Assembly (NCBI GenBank): GCA_027053145.1
Contig: JALUED010000083.1
Location: 1-11,971 of the forward strand
Reading direction: 5' to 3'
DNA length: 11,971 nt
Origin: Thermaceae bacterium
Lineage (GTDB): Bacteria > Deinococcota > Deinococci > Deinococcales > Marinithermaceae
Shown here: positions 1-6,324 of the stretch, piece by piece
Layout: each line of letters begins with the position of its first letter
Numbering within the stretch: the stretch's first letter is position 1
Notes under the pieces: generated by a model
What the model was told of the DNA's origin: nothing
Seen by the model: only the letters and a program-made list of their open reading frames with translations
Database searches by the model: none
Position numbers and translations under genes: made by a program

Positions 1-1212
1 CGGGGGGTGCTTGGGGTGGACCTTTCGGGCACGGTGGCGGTTTTGGTCTGGGCCGCGGTGCTTTACAACCTGGGGATGGCGGCCCGGATCCTCCACGGGC
101 TGCTGGCGAGGAGCGGGGAAGCCCTCGAGGCCGCCGCCCGGACGCTTGGGGCCAGCCCACTCCGGGCCTTCCTGCGGGTGACGTTGCCGCTCCTTTGGCC
201 GGGGATCTTGGCCGCCGGCGGGCTTACCTTCCTCTACACCTTCGCAAGCTTCGGAGTACCCCTTTTGCTTGGAGGCTACCGGTACGCGACCCTCGAGGTC
301 GAGATCTACCGCCTCCTTGCCTACGAGCTCGACTTTCCCCGCGCCAGCGCGCTCGTGCTCTGGCAGGCAGCGGTGCTCGCGCTGGTGAGCGCGGGCTACC
401 TTTGGGCCGGTCGGCGGATCGCAGGGGGGCTTTTACCGGGGCCCCCGCGGCCTCTTCCCCAGGGCCAGGCCTGGGCGCTTTCGGCCCTGCTCTGGGCCGG
501 CTTCCTCGCCGTTGCCTCGCCCATCCTCGCGCTTTTTTTCGTAAGCCTGCAGACCCCAAGCGGAATCGGCCTTGGCCATTACCTACGCCTCCTTGCCGGT
601 GGGGGCGGGACGGTGAGCTTTTTCGAAGCGCTTTGGAACACCCTCCGGTTTTCGGCCTCGGCCCTTTTGCTGGCGGCGCCGGTGGGCCTCGCCTACGCCC
701 TCGTCGCCGCCCGGGGGAGCCGGTTTGCGGATCTCGCCGGGCTCGTTCCCCTTTTCTTGAGCCCGGTGAGCCTGGGGGTTGGCTACCTCCTCGCCTACCC
801 CCGCCTACGGGCCAGCGCGCTCGTGCTGGTGCTGGCCTACGCCACCCTGGCCTACCCCCTTTTCGCCCGCAGCGTGGCCCCCGCCCTGAGGAACCTTGCG
901 CCTGAGCTCCTCGAGGCCGCCGCCACCCTTGGGGCCGGGCCGGTCCGGCGGCTTTTTCGCGTCGAGCTCCCCCTCGTCCGCCCCGCCCTCCTCGCCGGCG
1001 CCACCCTAGCCCTCGCGAGCGCGATCGGCGAGTTCGGGGCTACCCTGCTCCTCGTGCGCCCTGAGTGGACCACCCTCACCGTCGCGATCTACGAACGGCT
1101 TTCCAGGCCAGGCCTTGCCAACTACGGCGAGGCGATGGCGATGAGCGTCCTGCTCGCCGCCCTCTCCGGGCTCCTTTTCTTTTCCTTCGCGAAGGGGGCC
1201 GAACTTGGCTAG
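1..1212 (+). CDS. thiP: ABC transporter permease, ThiP-like (5' end outside the window)
   Basis: Inner-membrane permease with two fused binding-protein-dependent permease domains. The reading frame is open from the first base, so the N-terminus is missing; the family is about 500-540 residues and about 400 are visible. Counting from the GTG at position 7, the first EAA loop (EAAARTLGA) is at residues 41-49 and the second (EAAATLGAG) at 303-311, each followed by the usual G-x9-LP continuation. These loops contact the ATPase. Long hydrophobic segments surround both. The gene overlaps the next one by 8 bases, and the operon continues into thiamine pyrophosphokinase, which is the main reason to prefer thiamine as substrate. 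ThiP and the iron(III) permease FbpB share this double-domain architecture, so an iron or other substrate is possible. A periplasmic binding protein (ThiB-like) would be expected just upstream. The architecture is certain; the substrate is inferred from context. Confidence 0.85.
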   Translation, partial: RGVLGVDLSGTVAVLVWAAVLYNLGMAARILHGLLARSGEALEAAARTLGASPLRAFLRVTLPLLWPGILAAGGLTFLYTFASFGVPLLLGGYRYATLEVEIYRLLAYELDFPRASALVLWQAAVLALVSAGYLWAGRRIAGGLLPGPPRPLPQGQAWALSALLWAGFLAVASPILALFFVSLQTPSGIGLGHYLRLLAGGGGTVSFFEALWNTLRFSASALLLAAPVGLAYALVAARGSRFADLAGLVPLFLSPVSLGVGYLLAYPRLRASALVLVLAYATLAYPLFARSVAPALRNLAPELLEAAATLGAGPVRRLFRVELPLVRPALLAGATLALASAIGEFGATLLLVRPEWTTLTVAIYERLSRPGLANYGEAMAMSVLLAALSGLLFFSFAKGAELG

Positions 1213-2167
1213 CGCGCTCCGGTTCGAAGACGTGCGCCGCACCTTGGGGGCCTTCCGGCTCTCGCTCAGCCTCGCGGTGGACCCCGGGGAGACCCTGGCC
1301 CTGCTCGGCCCCTCGGGGAGCGGCAAGACCACCGCGCTCAAGATCGCGGCCGGGCTCCTTTGGCCCGAACGCGGGCGGGTCTGGATCGGCGGCCGCGACG
1401 TCACGCGCCTTGCCCCTGAGCGGCGGGGGGTGGGCATGCTTTTTCAAAACTACGCCCTTTTTCCCCACCTCACCGTGTACCAAAACGTCGCCTTCGGCCT
1501 GATCGAGCGCCGCTGGCCGCGCGAGCGCATTCATGCCCGGGTGGAAGAGCTCCTCGAGCGCACCGGCCTCAGCGCCCACGCGAACAAACGCCCTGCCGAG
1601 CTCTCCGGCGGCGAGCAACAGCGGGTGGCGCTGGCTCGAGCCCTCGCCCCAAGGCCCCCTCTCTTGCTCCTCGACGAGCCCCTAGGAGCCCTCGACCTAA
1701 GGCTTCGGGAGACCCTCTTGCTTGAACTCAAGCGGGTGCTCGGCGCCGAAGGGGTGGCCGCCCTTTACGTCACCCACGACCAAGCGGAGGCCTTCGCCCT
1801 CGCCCACCGGGTGCTGATCCTGAAAGACGGCGACGCCGTACAGGAGGGCACGCCTCTTGCGGTCTTCCGCCGGCCCAAGGACGCCTGGACCGCCCGCTTC
1901 CTCGGTCACAAAAACGTCCTTGGCCCCGAGGAGGCCGCCCGGATCGGGCTCCCCGAGGGAACCTGGCTTATCCCCAACGCCGCTTTGGTCCCGGGCGAAG
2001 GGGAAGCGGCCGAGGTCCTCGAGGCCCTCTTCCTCGGCCCTCGGGTGGGGCTTTGGCTTTCCTACCGTGGGGTCCGGCTCTACTGGGAGGGCCCCATGGA
2101 GCCCCTCCCCACCCCGGGGCAGGCGCTCCCCCTCCGGGTTCTTCGGGAAAGGGCGGTGCCGCTGTGA
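1205..2167 (+). CDS. thiQ: ABC transporter ATP-binding protein, ThiQ-like with C-terminal extension
   Basis: Cytoplasmic ATPase energising the permease encoded just upstream. The 320-residue protein has every ABC motif: Walker A GPSGSGKT at 35-42, Q-loop glutamine 81, signature LSGGEQQR at 133-140, Walker B LLLLDEP at 153-159, D-loop GALD at 161-164 and switch histidine 191 in THDQAEA. The start is TTG at 1205, overlapping the permease by 8 bases. Classical enterobacterial ThiQ is about 230 residues. This one has roughly 90 extra C-terminal residues, resembling the TOBE-like regulatory domain of PotA, FbpC and MalK-type ATPases. ThiQ is therefore a context call based on thiN immediately downstream, with an overlap of GTGA. 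An iron or sulfate-type importer ATPase cannot be excluded from sequence alone. Confidence 0.8.
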   Translation: MASALRFEDVRRTLGAFRLSLSLAVDPGETLALLGPSGSGKTTALKIAAGLLWPERGRVWIGGRDVTRLAPERRGVGMLFQNYALFPHLTVYQNVAFGLIERRWPRERIHARVEELLERTGLSAHANKRPAELSGGEQQRVALARALAPRPPLLLLDEPLGALDLRLRETLLLELKRVLGAEGVAALYVTHDQAEAFALAHRVLILKDGDAVQEGTPLAVFRRPKDAWTARFLGHKNVLGPEEAARIGLPEGTWLIPNAALVPGEGEAAEVLEALFLGPRVGLWLSYRGVRLYWEGPMEPLPTPGQALPLRVLRERAVPL

Positions 2168-2790
2168 GGGCGCTGGTTTTGCTCGGAGGCCCCCTTGATC
2201 CGAGCCCCAGGCTTAAGGCGGAGGCCGTCCGCGCCGACCTCGTCGTCGCCGCCGACCGGGGCATCCTCCACGCCGAGGCCCTCGGCCTTCGCCCCGACCT
2301 CTGGGTGGGGGACTTCGACTCAAGCCCCGAAACGCTCCGGACCCGCTACCCCGACCTGCCGCAGGAGGCCCACCCCAGGGATAAGGACGCCACCGATGGC
2401 GAGCTCGCCGCCCGGGCGGCGATCCGGCGGGGCGCGCGGGCGCTCCTTTTGGCCGGGGCCCTCAGCGGCGAGGTGGACCACACCCTTGCCCACCACGCCT
2501 TGGCCCTGGGCCTTGCCGAGCAGGGCATCGAGGTCGCCCTCACCGACGGCCGTAGCTGGGCCTGGCCGGTGGTGCCGCCCGGGGTGCACCTCAACCTGCC
2601 CCCGGGCACGCCCTTTAGCCTTGTCCCGTTTGCCCCCCTCAAGGGGGTTCGCCTCGAAGGAGGGCGCTGGCAGCTTAGGGGGGAGAACCTGCCCCTGGGC
2701 ACCACCCGCGCCACCCGAAACGTCGCCACCGGGCCGGTGCGAATCGAGCTCGCGGCGGGGCGCAGTGTGCTCGTCGCCCGGCTCGCCTAA
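2164..2790 (+). CDS. thiN: Thiamine pyrophosphokinase
   Basis: Transfers diphosphate from ATP to thiamine, giving the cofactor thiamine diphosphate in the cytoplasm. The GTG start at 2164 overlaps the ATPase stop (GTGA) and gives 208 residues, the usual bacterial size. Family motifs run in order: AADRG at 29-33, GDFDS at 49-53, KDATDGELA at 74-82 and VDHTLAH from 104. The C-terminal part has a GTTRATRN...GPVRIEL stretch, corresponding to the substrate-binding end of the family. One oddity is that the usual basic residue before the DH pair (GGRLDH in many homologues) is replaced: here it reads SGEVDH. Co-transcription with an importer is a known arrangement for salvage of external thiamine, and it suggests the transporter carries thiamine. 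An open frame extends upstream to 2053, but that part lies inside the ATPase gene and is not needed. Confidence 0.9.
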   Translation: MRALVLLGGPLDPSPRLKAEAVRADLVVAADRGILHAEALGLRPDLWVGDFDSSPETLRTRYPDLPQEAHPRDKDATDGELAARAAIRRGARALLLAGALSGEVDHTLAHHALALGLAEQGIEVALTDGRSWAWPVVPPGVHLNLPPGTPFSLVPFAPLKGVRLEGGRWQLRGENLPLGTTRATRNVATGPVRIELAAGRSVLVARLA

Positions 2791-2801
2791 GCTAGAAGGC
2801 G

Positions 2802-3419
2802 ATGAAACCGTCGCTCGCCGTTCTTCTCGAAGAGCTCGAGGCCCTCTCCCACCGCTTCCAAGCGGGCCTCGACCCCTTCGGGACCCTTAGCTTTTACCTC
2901 GAGGGCGGCCCTGGGGGCGCCACCGCCTTGGTCTGGGCCCCCTGGGAAAAGGGCCCCGAGGTCCTTCGGGCCCTTGCCAACCTGCCCCTCCGCGGCCGGG
3001 CACTGGTGGCGCTGGCCCCGGAGGCGGGAGACGGCGCCCCCCTTGCCGCCGTTCTTCGCACGCATCGGCCCCGCTATGCGCTCTTCCTCACCCCGGGCGA
3101 GGGGCTTTATCACCGGTTTTCCGGGTTCAAGGAAGTTGAGGCCGAGAAGGCGGTGGAGCGGGTGCCGCTCGACGACCCTCGTCCCGCCCGGGTGGTTTGG
3201 CGCACCGCCCCCACCGGCCTCCGCTACCGGGAGGTCCGGGTCTTTCCCGCCTGGGAAAGTCCCGCCATGGGCGGAGCCGGCCCCACCCACGAGGCCCCCT
3301 TGGGGGCCTTGGCGCTCGCCGAGGGAGCGCTGCCCTACGGCGTCGGAGAGGGTAAGCTGGAAGCGAACCTGGCACGGGCGCTTGCCGCGCTCGGCCTACT
3401 GAGGGAGGGATCAGGATGA
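2802..3419 (+). CDS. Hypothetical protein (205 aa)
   Basis: I do not recognise this protein. It starts at ATG 2802, 11 bases after thiN, with a short-spaced AGAAGG binding site, and its stop overlaps the next start (ATGA), so it belongs to the thiamine operon transcriptionally. It has no cysteine, no signal peptide and no clear membrane segment. The N-terminal 60 residues look alpha/beta with a strand FGTLSFYLEGG followed by a hydrophobic ALVWAPW segment. A second beta-rich stretch (YALFLTPGEGLYHRF) lies near residues 88-102. The C-terminal third is a helix rich in Ala and Leu. Codon choice matches the neighbours (mostly G or C in third position), which supports real coding. Soluble and cytoplasmic is the most that can be inferred. 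Confidence 0.7.
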   Translation: MKPSLAVLLEELEALSHRFQAGLDPFGTLSFYLEGGPGGATALVWAPWEKGPEVLRALANLPLRGRALVALAPEAGDGAPLAAVLRTHRPRYALFLTPGEGLYHRFSGFKEVEAEKAVERVPLDDPRPARVVWRTAPTGLRYREVRVFPAWESPAMGGAGPTHEAPLGALALAEGALPYGVGEGKLEANLARALAALGLLREGSG

Positions 3420-3616
3420 TGGCAGCGGCGCTTTTGGCAATCTTTGCGGTCGCGATCCTGCTGGTGACGGGGATCTACTACACCGTCTACCACCCGAAGA
3501 CCCTCACCACCTCGGGGGAGGCGGTGGACCTTGGGCTCACCGCCGCCCTGGTGGCGATGATCGTGCTCGTCACCGCCGCCCTATCGGCAATGTACCTGCT
3601 CGGCAAGCTTCAGTAG
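3416..3616 (+). CDS. Small two-helix membrane protein (66 aa)
   Basis: A 66-residue hydrophobic protein with two predicted transmembrane helices. The first covers about residues 3-23 (AAALLAIFAVAILLVTGIYY) and the second about 40-62 (LTAALVAMIVLVTAALSAMYLL). They are joined by a short polar loop containing TVYHPKTLTTSGEAVD. The start overlaps the preceding gene by four bases (ATGA), with a purine-rich GAGGGAGGGA just upstream. A second ATG follows directly and is equally possible. The function is unknown; proteins of this size and shape are often small subunits of membrane complexes. The 3' end overlaps the convergent gene on the other strand by seven bases, and no terminator is visible between them. 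Confidence 0.7.
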   Translation: MMAAALLAIFAVAILLVTGIYYTVYHPKTLTTSGEAVDLGLTAALVAMIVLVTAALSAMYLLGKLQ

Positions 3617-4008
3617 CTCTGGGCTTCGCGAAGCATCGCCCGGGTGAGCTCCCAAACCGGGGCAAACTCGGGCTTTTCCCGGTCCAGGAGCTCAAGGCAC
3701 CGGTGGATCTCCTCGACCCGGTGGGCCTCGAGTCCTCTGCGCTTTTTCCCACCGCGGCGGGCGCTCTCGGCAAGCTCCTCGAACCGGCGTGGCAGGCAAA
3801 CCCGAGGCACGCCCCCTGAGGTCCGGCAAGCCAGCGACGGGTGCCCCGGGCAGTGGGCATAACCCTCCGGGTAGCGGCGGCCAAGCTCAGGATGGCCAGC
3901 CATCGCCATGCCGAGCGGCCCCGCGTGAACCGCCGCCAGCCAGCGGAAGATCCGCACGCGCCGACGGCGGCGCTCGGTCTCGGTGAGGGCCCCTTTGCCC
4001 CCCGCCAT
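3610..4008 (-). CDS. Hypothetical protein with a Cys/His cluster (132 aa)
   Basis: Last gene of the downstream oxidoreductase operon, starting 7 bases after the DUF1641 stop. Not recognised. The N-terminus is very basic (ETERRRRRVRIFRW, residues 10-23). A cluster of Cys 53, Cys 61 and Cys 71 with His 52 and His 56 sits mid-protein around HCPGHPSLAC. Cys 104 and several histidines follow in a charged helical C-terminal half. The cluster could bind zinc or another metal, but it does not match a named motif I know. An in-frame stop lies two codons upstream of the ATG, so the start cannot be further upstream. The GGGG next to the ATG is an unusually close binding site, and internal starts at residues 34 or 36 are possible. 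Codon choice looks like a real gene. The stop overlaps the convergent 66-aa gene. Confidence 0.65.
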   Translation of the reverse strand: MAGGKGALTETERRRRRVRIFRWLAAVHAGPLGMAMAGHPELGRRYPEGYAHCPGHPSLACRTSGGVPRVCLPRRFEELAESARRGGKKRRGLEAHRVEEIHRCLELLDREKPEFAPVWELTRAMLREAQSY

Positions 4009-4015
4009 CCCCTAT

Positions 4016-4615
4016 TCAGTTTACCGCTTCGCCTCCCCGCATCTTTGCCATCATGGCCTTAAGCTCCTCCTCCTTTTGCCTCGCCTTGTCCAGCGCCCTG
4101 GAAAGGGCCCGAAGAAGCTCAAAGAGGAGCCCAAGGGCGCGCTGGATCTCGGGATCGAAAAGCGCACGCAAAAGCCCAACGAGCCCAAGCCGCGGCGGAT
4201 CCTTGAGCTTTTTCTCGGAAAGCGCTTCAAGGAAAAGGTCCACCATCATGCCCGCTGCGTTGGAGTCGATCTGGGCGAGCACGTCCGCCGCTTTGCCCGC
4301 GTGGGAGAGGAGCCTTAGGTTCCTGGGCTCGGCGAGCTGACCGAGGTTCTCGACCAGGGTCTCGGCAAGGGCGCCGACGAGTTCGAGGGCCCCGCTCCTA
4401 TCGAGCTTTTCCAACGTTTCGGCGAGCTTTTCCAGCGCGTCCGCCTGTTCCAAAAAGCGGTCGAGGACGGAAAGAAGCCTAAGGTTCTTGGGCTCGGCAA
4501 GGAGGGCAAGGTTTTCCTCCAAAACCGGCCCCAGCCGCATCTCGCCGAGGAGCGCAAGCCCCGAGCCCTCGAGGATCTTTTCGATGCGTTCGAGCCGTTC
4601 TTCCACCGTGGGCAT
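4016..4615 (-). CDS. DUF1641 family protein with internal duplication (199 aa)
   Basis: The C-terminal part, around residues 141-165 (PRLGLVGLLRALFDPEIQ and on), is the conserved DUF1641 core, and it aligns with the second DUF1641 protein in this window. The ATG at 4615 is preceded by GGGGGGAGA at good spacing and lies 10 bases after the upstream oxidoreductase. An open frame continues to 4660, but that would overlap the upstream gene by 35 bases. The protein has no cysteine and looks entirely helical, ending in a charged coiled-coil-like tail (residues 176-192). Residues 31-60 and 87-116 are near-copies of each other, with a shared ENLxxLAEPxNLRLLS core. DUF1641 proteins are known beside redox enzymes, for example the formate dehydrogenase-like genes of Bacillus. 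A role as partner or assembly factor of the flavoprotein is inferred. Confidence 0.85.
   Translation of the reverse strand: MPTVEERLERIEKILEGSGLALLGEMRLGPVLEENLALLAEPKNLRLLSVLDRFLEQADALEKLAETLEKLDRSGALELVGALAETLVENLGQLAEPRNLRLLSHAGKAADVLAQIDSNAAGMMVDLFLEALSEKKLKDPPRLGLVGLLRALFDPEIQRALGLLFELLRALSRALDKARQKEEELKAMMAKMRGGEAVN
4268..4357 (-). repeat. Internal repeat unit 2 of the DUF1641 protein
   Basis: Encodes residues 87-116. It repeats unit 1 (4436-4525) 56 codons later. In the 17-residue core beginning with ENL, 13 positions are identical (ENL, LAEP and NLRLLS are shared). The DNA is also close, for example TAGGTTC followed by TGGGCTCGGC in both copies, so the duplication may be fairly recent or under constraint. 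Confidence 0.75.
4436..4525 (-). repeat. Internal repeat unit 1 of the DUF1641 protein
   Basis: Encodes residues 31-60 and is the partner of the copy at 4268-4357. The shared protein core is ENLxxLAEPxNLRLLS. The other DUF1641 protein in the window has only one recognisable counterpart (LLLEHLANERAVIRGLGL). Confidence 0.75.
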
Positions 4616-4625
4616 GGTCTCCCCC

Positions 4626-5762
4626 CTAGCCAAGCAGCGCGGCAAACCAGAAGCGCTCAAAAAGCATCTTGGTGATGCGCACCCAACGCCCGGTGGCCAT
4701 TACCCCGCAGGAGGGCATGCCCTTGCCGGCCAGGACCTTTTCGAACTCGCACTGCGGCAAAAGGGCGTGGTCGCCGAAATCCATGATGCACATCGCCACC
4801 GCGTCGAAGGGCTCGCCAATGTAGGCGCCCTTCAAGTCGGAGACGATGACTCCGGCCACGTACTCGGCCTGGAAGTGGGCCACCACCCCGGCGGGCGGGA
4901 GCATGAGGGCGGGGTTCACCACGTCGCCGATGACGAAGACCTCGGGATAAGCGGTGTGGCGGAAGGTCATCGGGTCCACCGTGGGAAAGCCCTGGGGCCC
5001 GGCGAGCTTCGACTCCCGCACCACCCGGCTGGGGGCAAAGGGCGGAACCAGGATCAAAAGGTCGTACTCAAGCACCCGTCCGTCCTTGGCCACCACCTGG
5101 CCGTCCCCTGCGCGCGCAAGCGCAAACTCCCCATGAAAGCGCACACCCTTTTCGTTCAGGATCCTAAGCACCGTGGCCGAGATCGCAGGCCCCATTCCGG
5201 CGAGCGGCGCCGGATTCAGGTGGAAGACGTCCACACTCGACCTTGCCCGCAGCCCCTTGACCTTAAGGGCGAACTCGACCATACCGGCGACCTCGTAAGG
5301 CGCAGGCGGGCAGGGATGGTAGGGGGAGCTCACCCCGACCACGACCCGCCCACCTTCGAAGGCCTTCATCCGCTCGCGGAGGGCGAGGGCTCCTTCCGGG
5401 CTCCAGGGCGCCACCGCATCCCCGGCCGGCGAGGGCATTGCTTCGGCCCCGAGCGAGACCACCAGGTAGTCGTAGCCAAACGTGCCCCGGTCGGTGACCA
5501 CCCTCCGCTCGTCGGGTTCGATGGCCTGGACCTCGGCTTTGACGTAGTTCACCCCGCGCTTTTCCAGGCGCGCAAGGGGCCTTCGCACGTCGTCGATCTC
5601 CCGCATGCCAAAGGCAACCCAAGGCAGGCCGGGCAGAAAGTAGTGGTAATCGCTCCGGTCAATCAGGGTAACCTCGGCCTCGTTCCCAAGGAGCTTCTTG
5701 ACCTTGTTGGCCGCGACCAGCCCGCCCGAGCCACCGCCCAACACGAGCACCTTCACCGCCAT
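4626..5762 (-). CDS. FAD-dependent oxidoreductase, sulfide:quinone oxidoreductase-like (downstream copy)
   Basis: A 378-residue flavoprotein of the SQR/flavocytochrome c sulfide dehydrogenase superfamily. The N-terminal FAD-binding motif is GGGSGG at residues 9-14. A second nucleotide-region segment (YDYLVVSLGAE) is at 97-107, and the C-terminal FAD motif VFVIGD is at 275-280. Cysteines are at 151 (in PYHPCPPAPYE), 325, 338 and 352. SQR-type enzymes use one mid-protein and one C-terminal cysteine as the sulfur-handling pair, so C151 plus one of the others is a plausible equivalent. The C-terminal 20 residues (GRWVRITKMLFERFWFAALL) look amphipathic, like the membrane-docking end of SQRs. There is no signal peptide. 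Sulfide is not proven as substrate; related NADH dehydrogenases share the fold. It is the first gene of a three-gene operon with its own promoter. Confidence 0.85.
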   Translation of the reverse strand: MAVKVLVLGGGSGGLVAANKVKKLLGNEAEVTLIDRSDYHYFLPGLPWVAFGMREIDDVRRPLARLEKRGVNYVKAEVQAIEPDERRVVTDRGTFGYDYLVVSLGAEAMPSPAGDAVAPWSPEGALALRERMKAFEGGRVVVGVSSPYHPCPPAPYEVAGMVEFALKVKGLRARSSVDVFHLNPAPLAGMGPAISATVLRILNEKGVRFHGEFALARAGDGQVVAKDGRVLEYDLLILVPPFAPSRVVRESKLAGPQGFPTVDPMTFRHTAYPEVFVIGDVVNPALMLPPAGVVAHFQAEYVAGVIVSDLKGAYIGEPFDAVAMCIMDFGDHALLPQCEFEKVLAGKGMPSCGVMATGRWVRITKMLFERFWFAALLG

Positions 5763-5793
5763 CGCGTACCGCCCCCTTTCTTACCCCTGAGTC

Positions 5794-5799
5794 CTTATA
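5794..5799 (-). promoter_or_regulatory. Probable -10 element for the downstream oxidoreductase operon
   Basis: On the minus strand this reads TATAAG, 31 bases before the ATG at 5762, giving a leader of about 25 bases with a GGGGG-type binding site. No TTGACA-like hexamer lies 16-18 bases upstream, so it may need an activator. The same hexamer precedes the paralogous operon at 7504-7509. Confidence 0.5.
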
Positions 5800-5812
5800 C
5801 ATCAGGTGTATA
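5796..5812. promoter_or_regulatory. 17-bp near-perfect palindrome overlapping the -10 (candidate operator)
   Basis: TATACATCAGGTGTATA is symmetric around the central A, with seven of eight pairs matching and one T/G mismatch. It overlaps the -10 hexamer at 5794-5799, a position typical of repressor sites. The size fits a dimeric winged-helix regulator, but I cannot name the protein; no regulator gene is in the window. Confidence 0.5.
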
Positions 5813-5834
5813 TGGAGGATTGTCCCGGGGGCCA

Positions 5835-5870
5835 AAGCAAAAGGGCGCAAGGGATTTCCCCTTGCGCCCT
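5835..5870 (-). terminator. Strong intrinsic terminator after the upstream oxidoreductase operon
   Basis: The 11-base arms GGGCGCAAGGG (5843-5853) and CCCTTGCGCCC (5859-5869) are perfectly complementary around a 5-base loop, plus one more A-T pair outside. On the minus strand the hairpin is followed by TTTTGCTTT. It starts 16 bases after the stop of the DUF1641 gene at 5886 and separates the two paralogous operons. Confidence 0.88.
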
Positions 5871-5885
5871 CCGGCCGGGTAGGGG

Positions 5886-6314
5886 CTAGCGCGGCTCGTA
5901 CTCCTCGAGCGCGCGCCCGAGGTTCTTGGCCACCGTAAGAAGGAAGCCGAGGCCCTTTTGCACGTGGGGGTCGTTCAGGTACTTGAGCGCCCCAAAGAGG
6001 CCCACCCGGGGTGCGGCCTTGGGGTCGGTCTCGGAAAGGGCCTCGACCAGCGCCCCCACCACGTGGAGGATGTGGTGGCGAAGCTTGGGCATCTTCTCAG
6101 GCGGCATGTTCTTGATCGGGTCTATCGCCGCCTCGGCAAGGCCCAAGCCCCGGATAACGGCGCGCTCATTGGCCAGATGCTCAAGCAACAGATCGCCGTT
6201 GGTGGTGAGCTCGGTGATAAGGCTCAGGTAGCCGCCGGCCTTTAGGTGGCGGGCCACGGTGATGAGCTCTTGGATGACCCGCGCGTCCTCTTCGGTAATG
6301 GTGATCTCCGCCAT
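5886..6314 (-). CDS. DUF1641 family protein (142 aa)
   Basis: Helical protein without cysteine. The conserved DUF1641 core is at about residues 101-135 (PRVGLFGALKYLNDPHVQ and on). It aligns with PRLGLVGLLRALFDPEIQ in the second copy (4016-4615), so the two are paralogues. The 142-residue length is typical for a single-domain member. The ATG at 6314 has an AAGGAGG site 6 bases upstream and lies 10 bases after the stop of the oxidoreductase gene, so the two are translated from one transcript that ends at the terminator at 5835-5870. No catalytic residues are evident, which fits a partner, adaptor or maturation protein better than an enzyme. The role is inferred from the conserved pairing, seen twice here. 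Confidence 0.87.
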   Translation of the reverse strand: MAEITITEEDARVIQELITVARHLKAGGYLSLITELTTNGDLLLEHLANERAVIRGLGLAEAAIDPIKNMPPEKMPKLRHHILHVVGALVEALSETDPKAAPRVGLFGALKYLNDPHVQKGLGFLLTVAKNLGRALEEYEPR

Positions 6315-6324
6315 CTTGGCCTCC

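Noticed and set aside
3623..3634. Perfect palindrome GCTTCGCGAAGC near the convergent gene ends
   Set aside because: It lies in the last codons of the minus-strand gene, has no T-tract on either strand and almost no loop, so it is not a convincing terminator.
4616..4660. Extension of the DUF1641 gene upstream to an ATG at 4660
   Set aside because: It would overlap the flavoprotein by 35 bases, while the ATG at 4615 has a clear GGGGGGAGA binding site and starts a typical N-terminus.
4488..5882. A 464-codon open frame on the plus strand
   Set aside because: It is antisense to the SQR-like flavoprotein and part of DUF1641, has no recognisable motif, and its composition (many His, Gly, Pro, Arg) is typical of the mirror frame of GC-rich genes.
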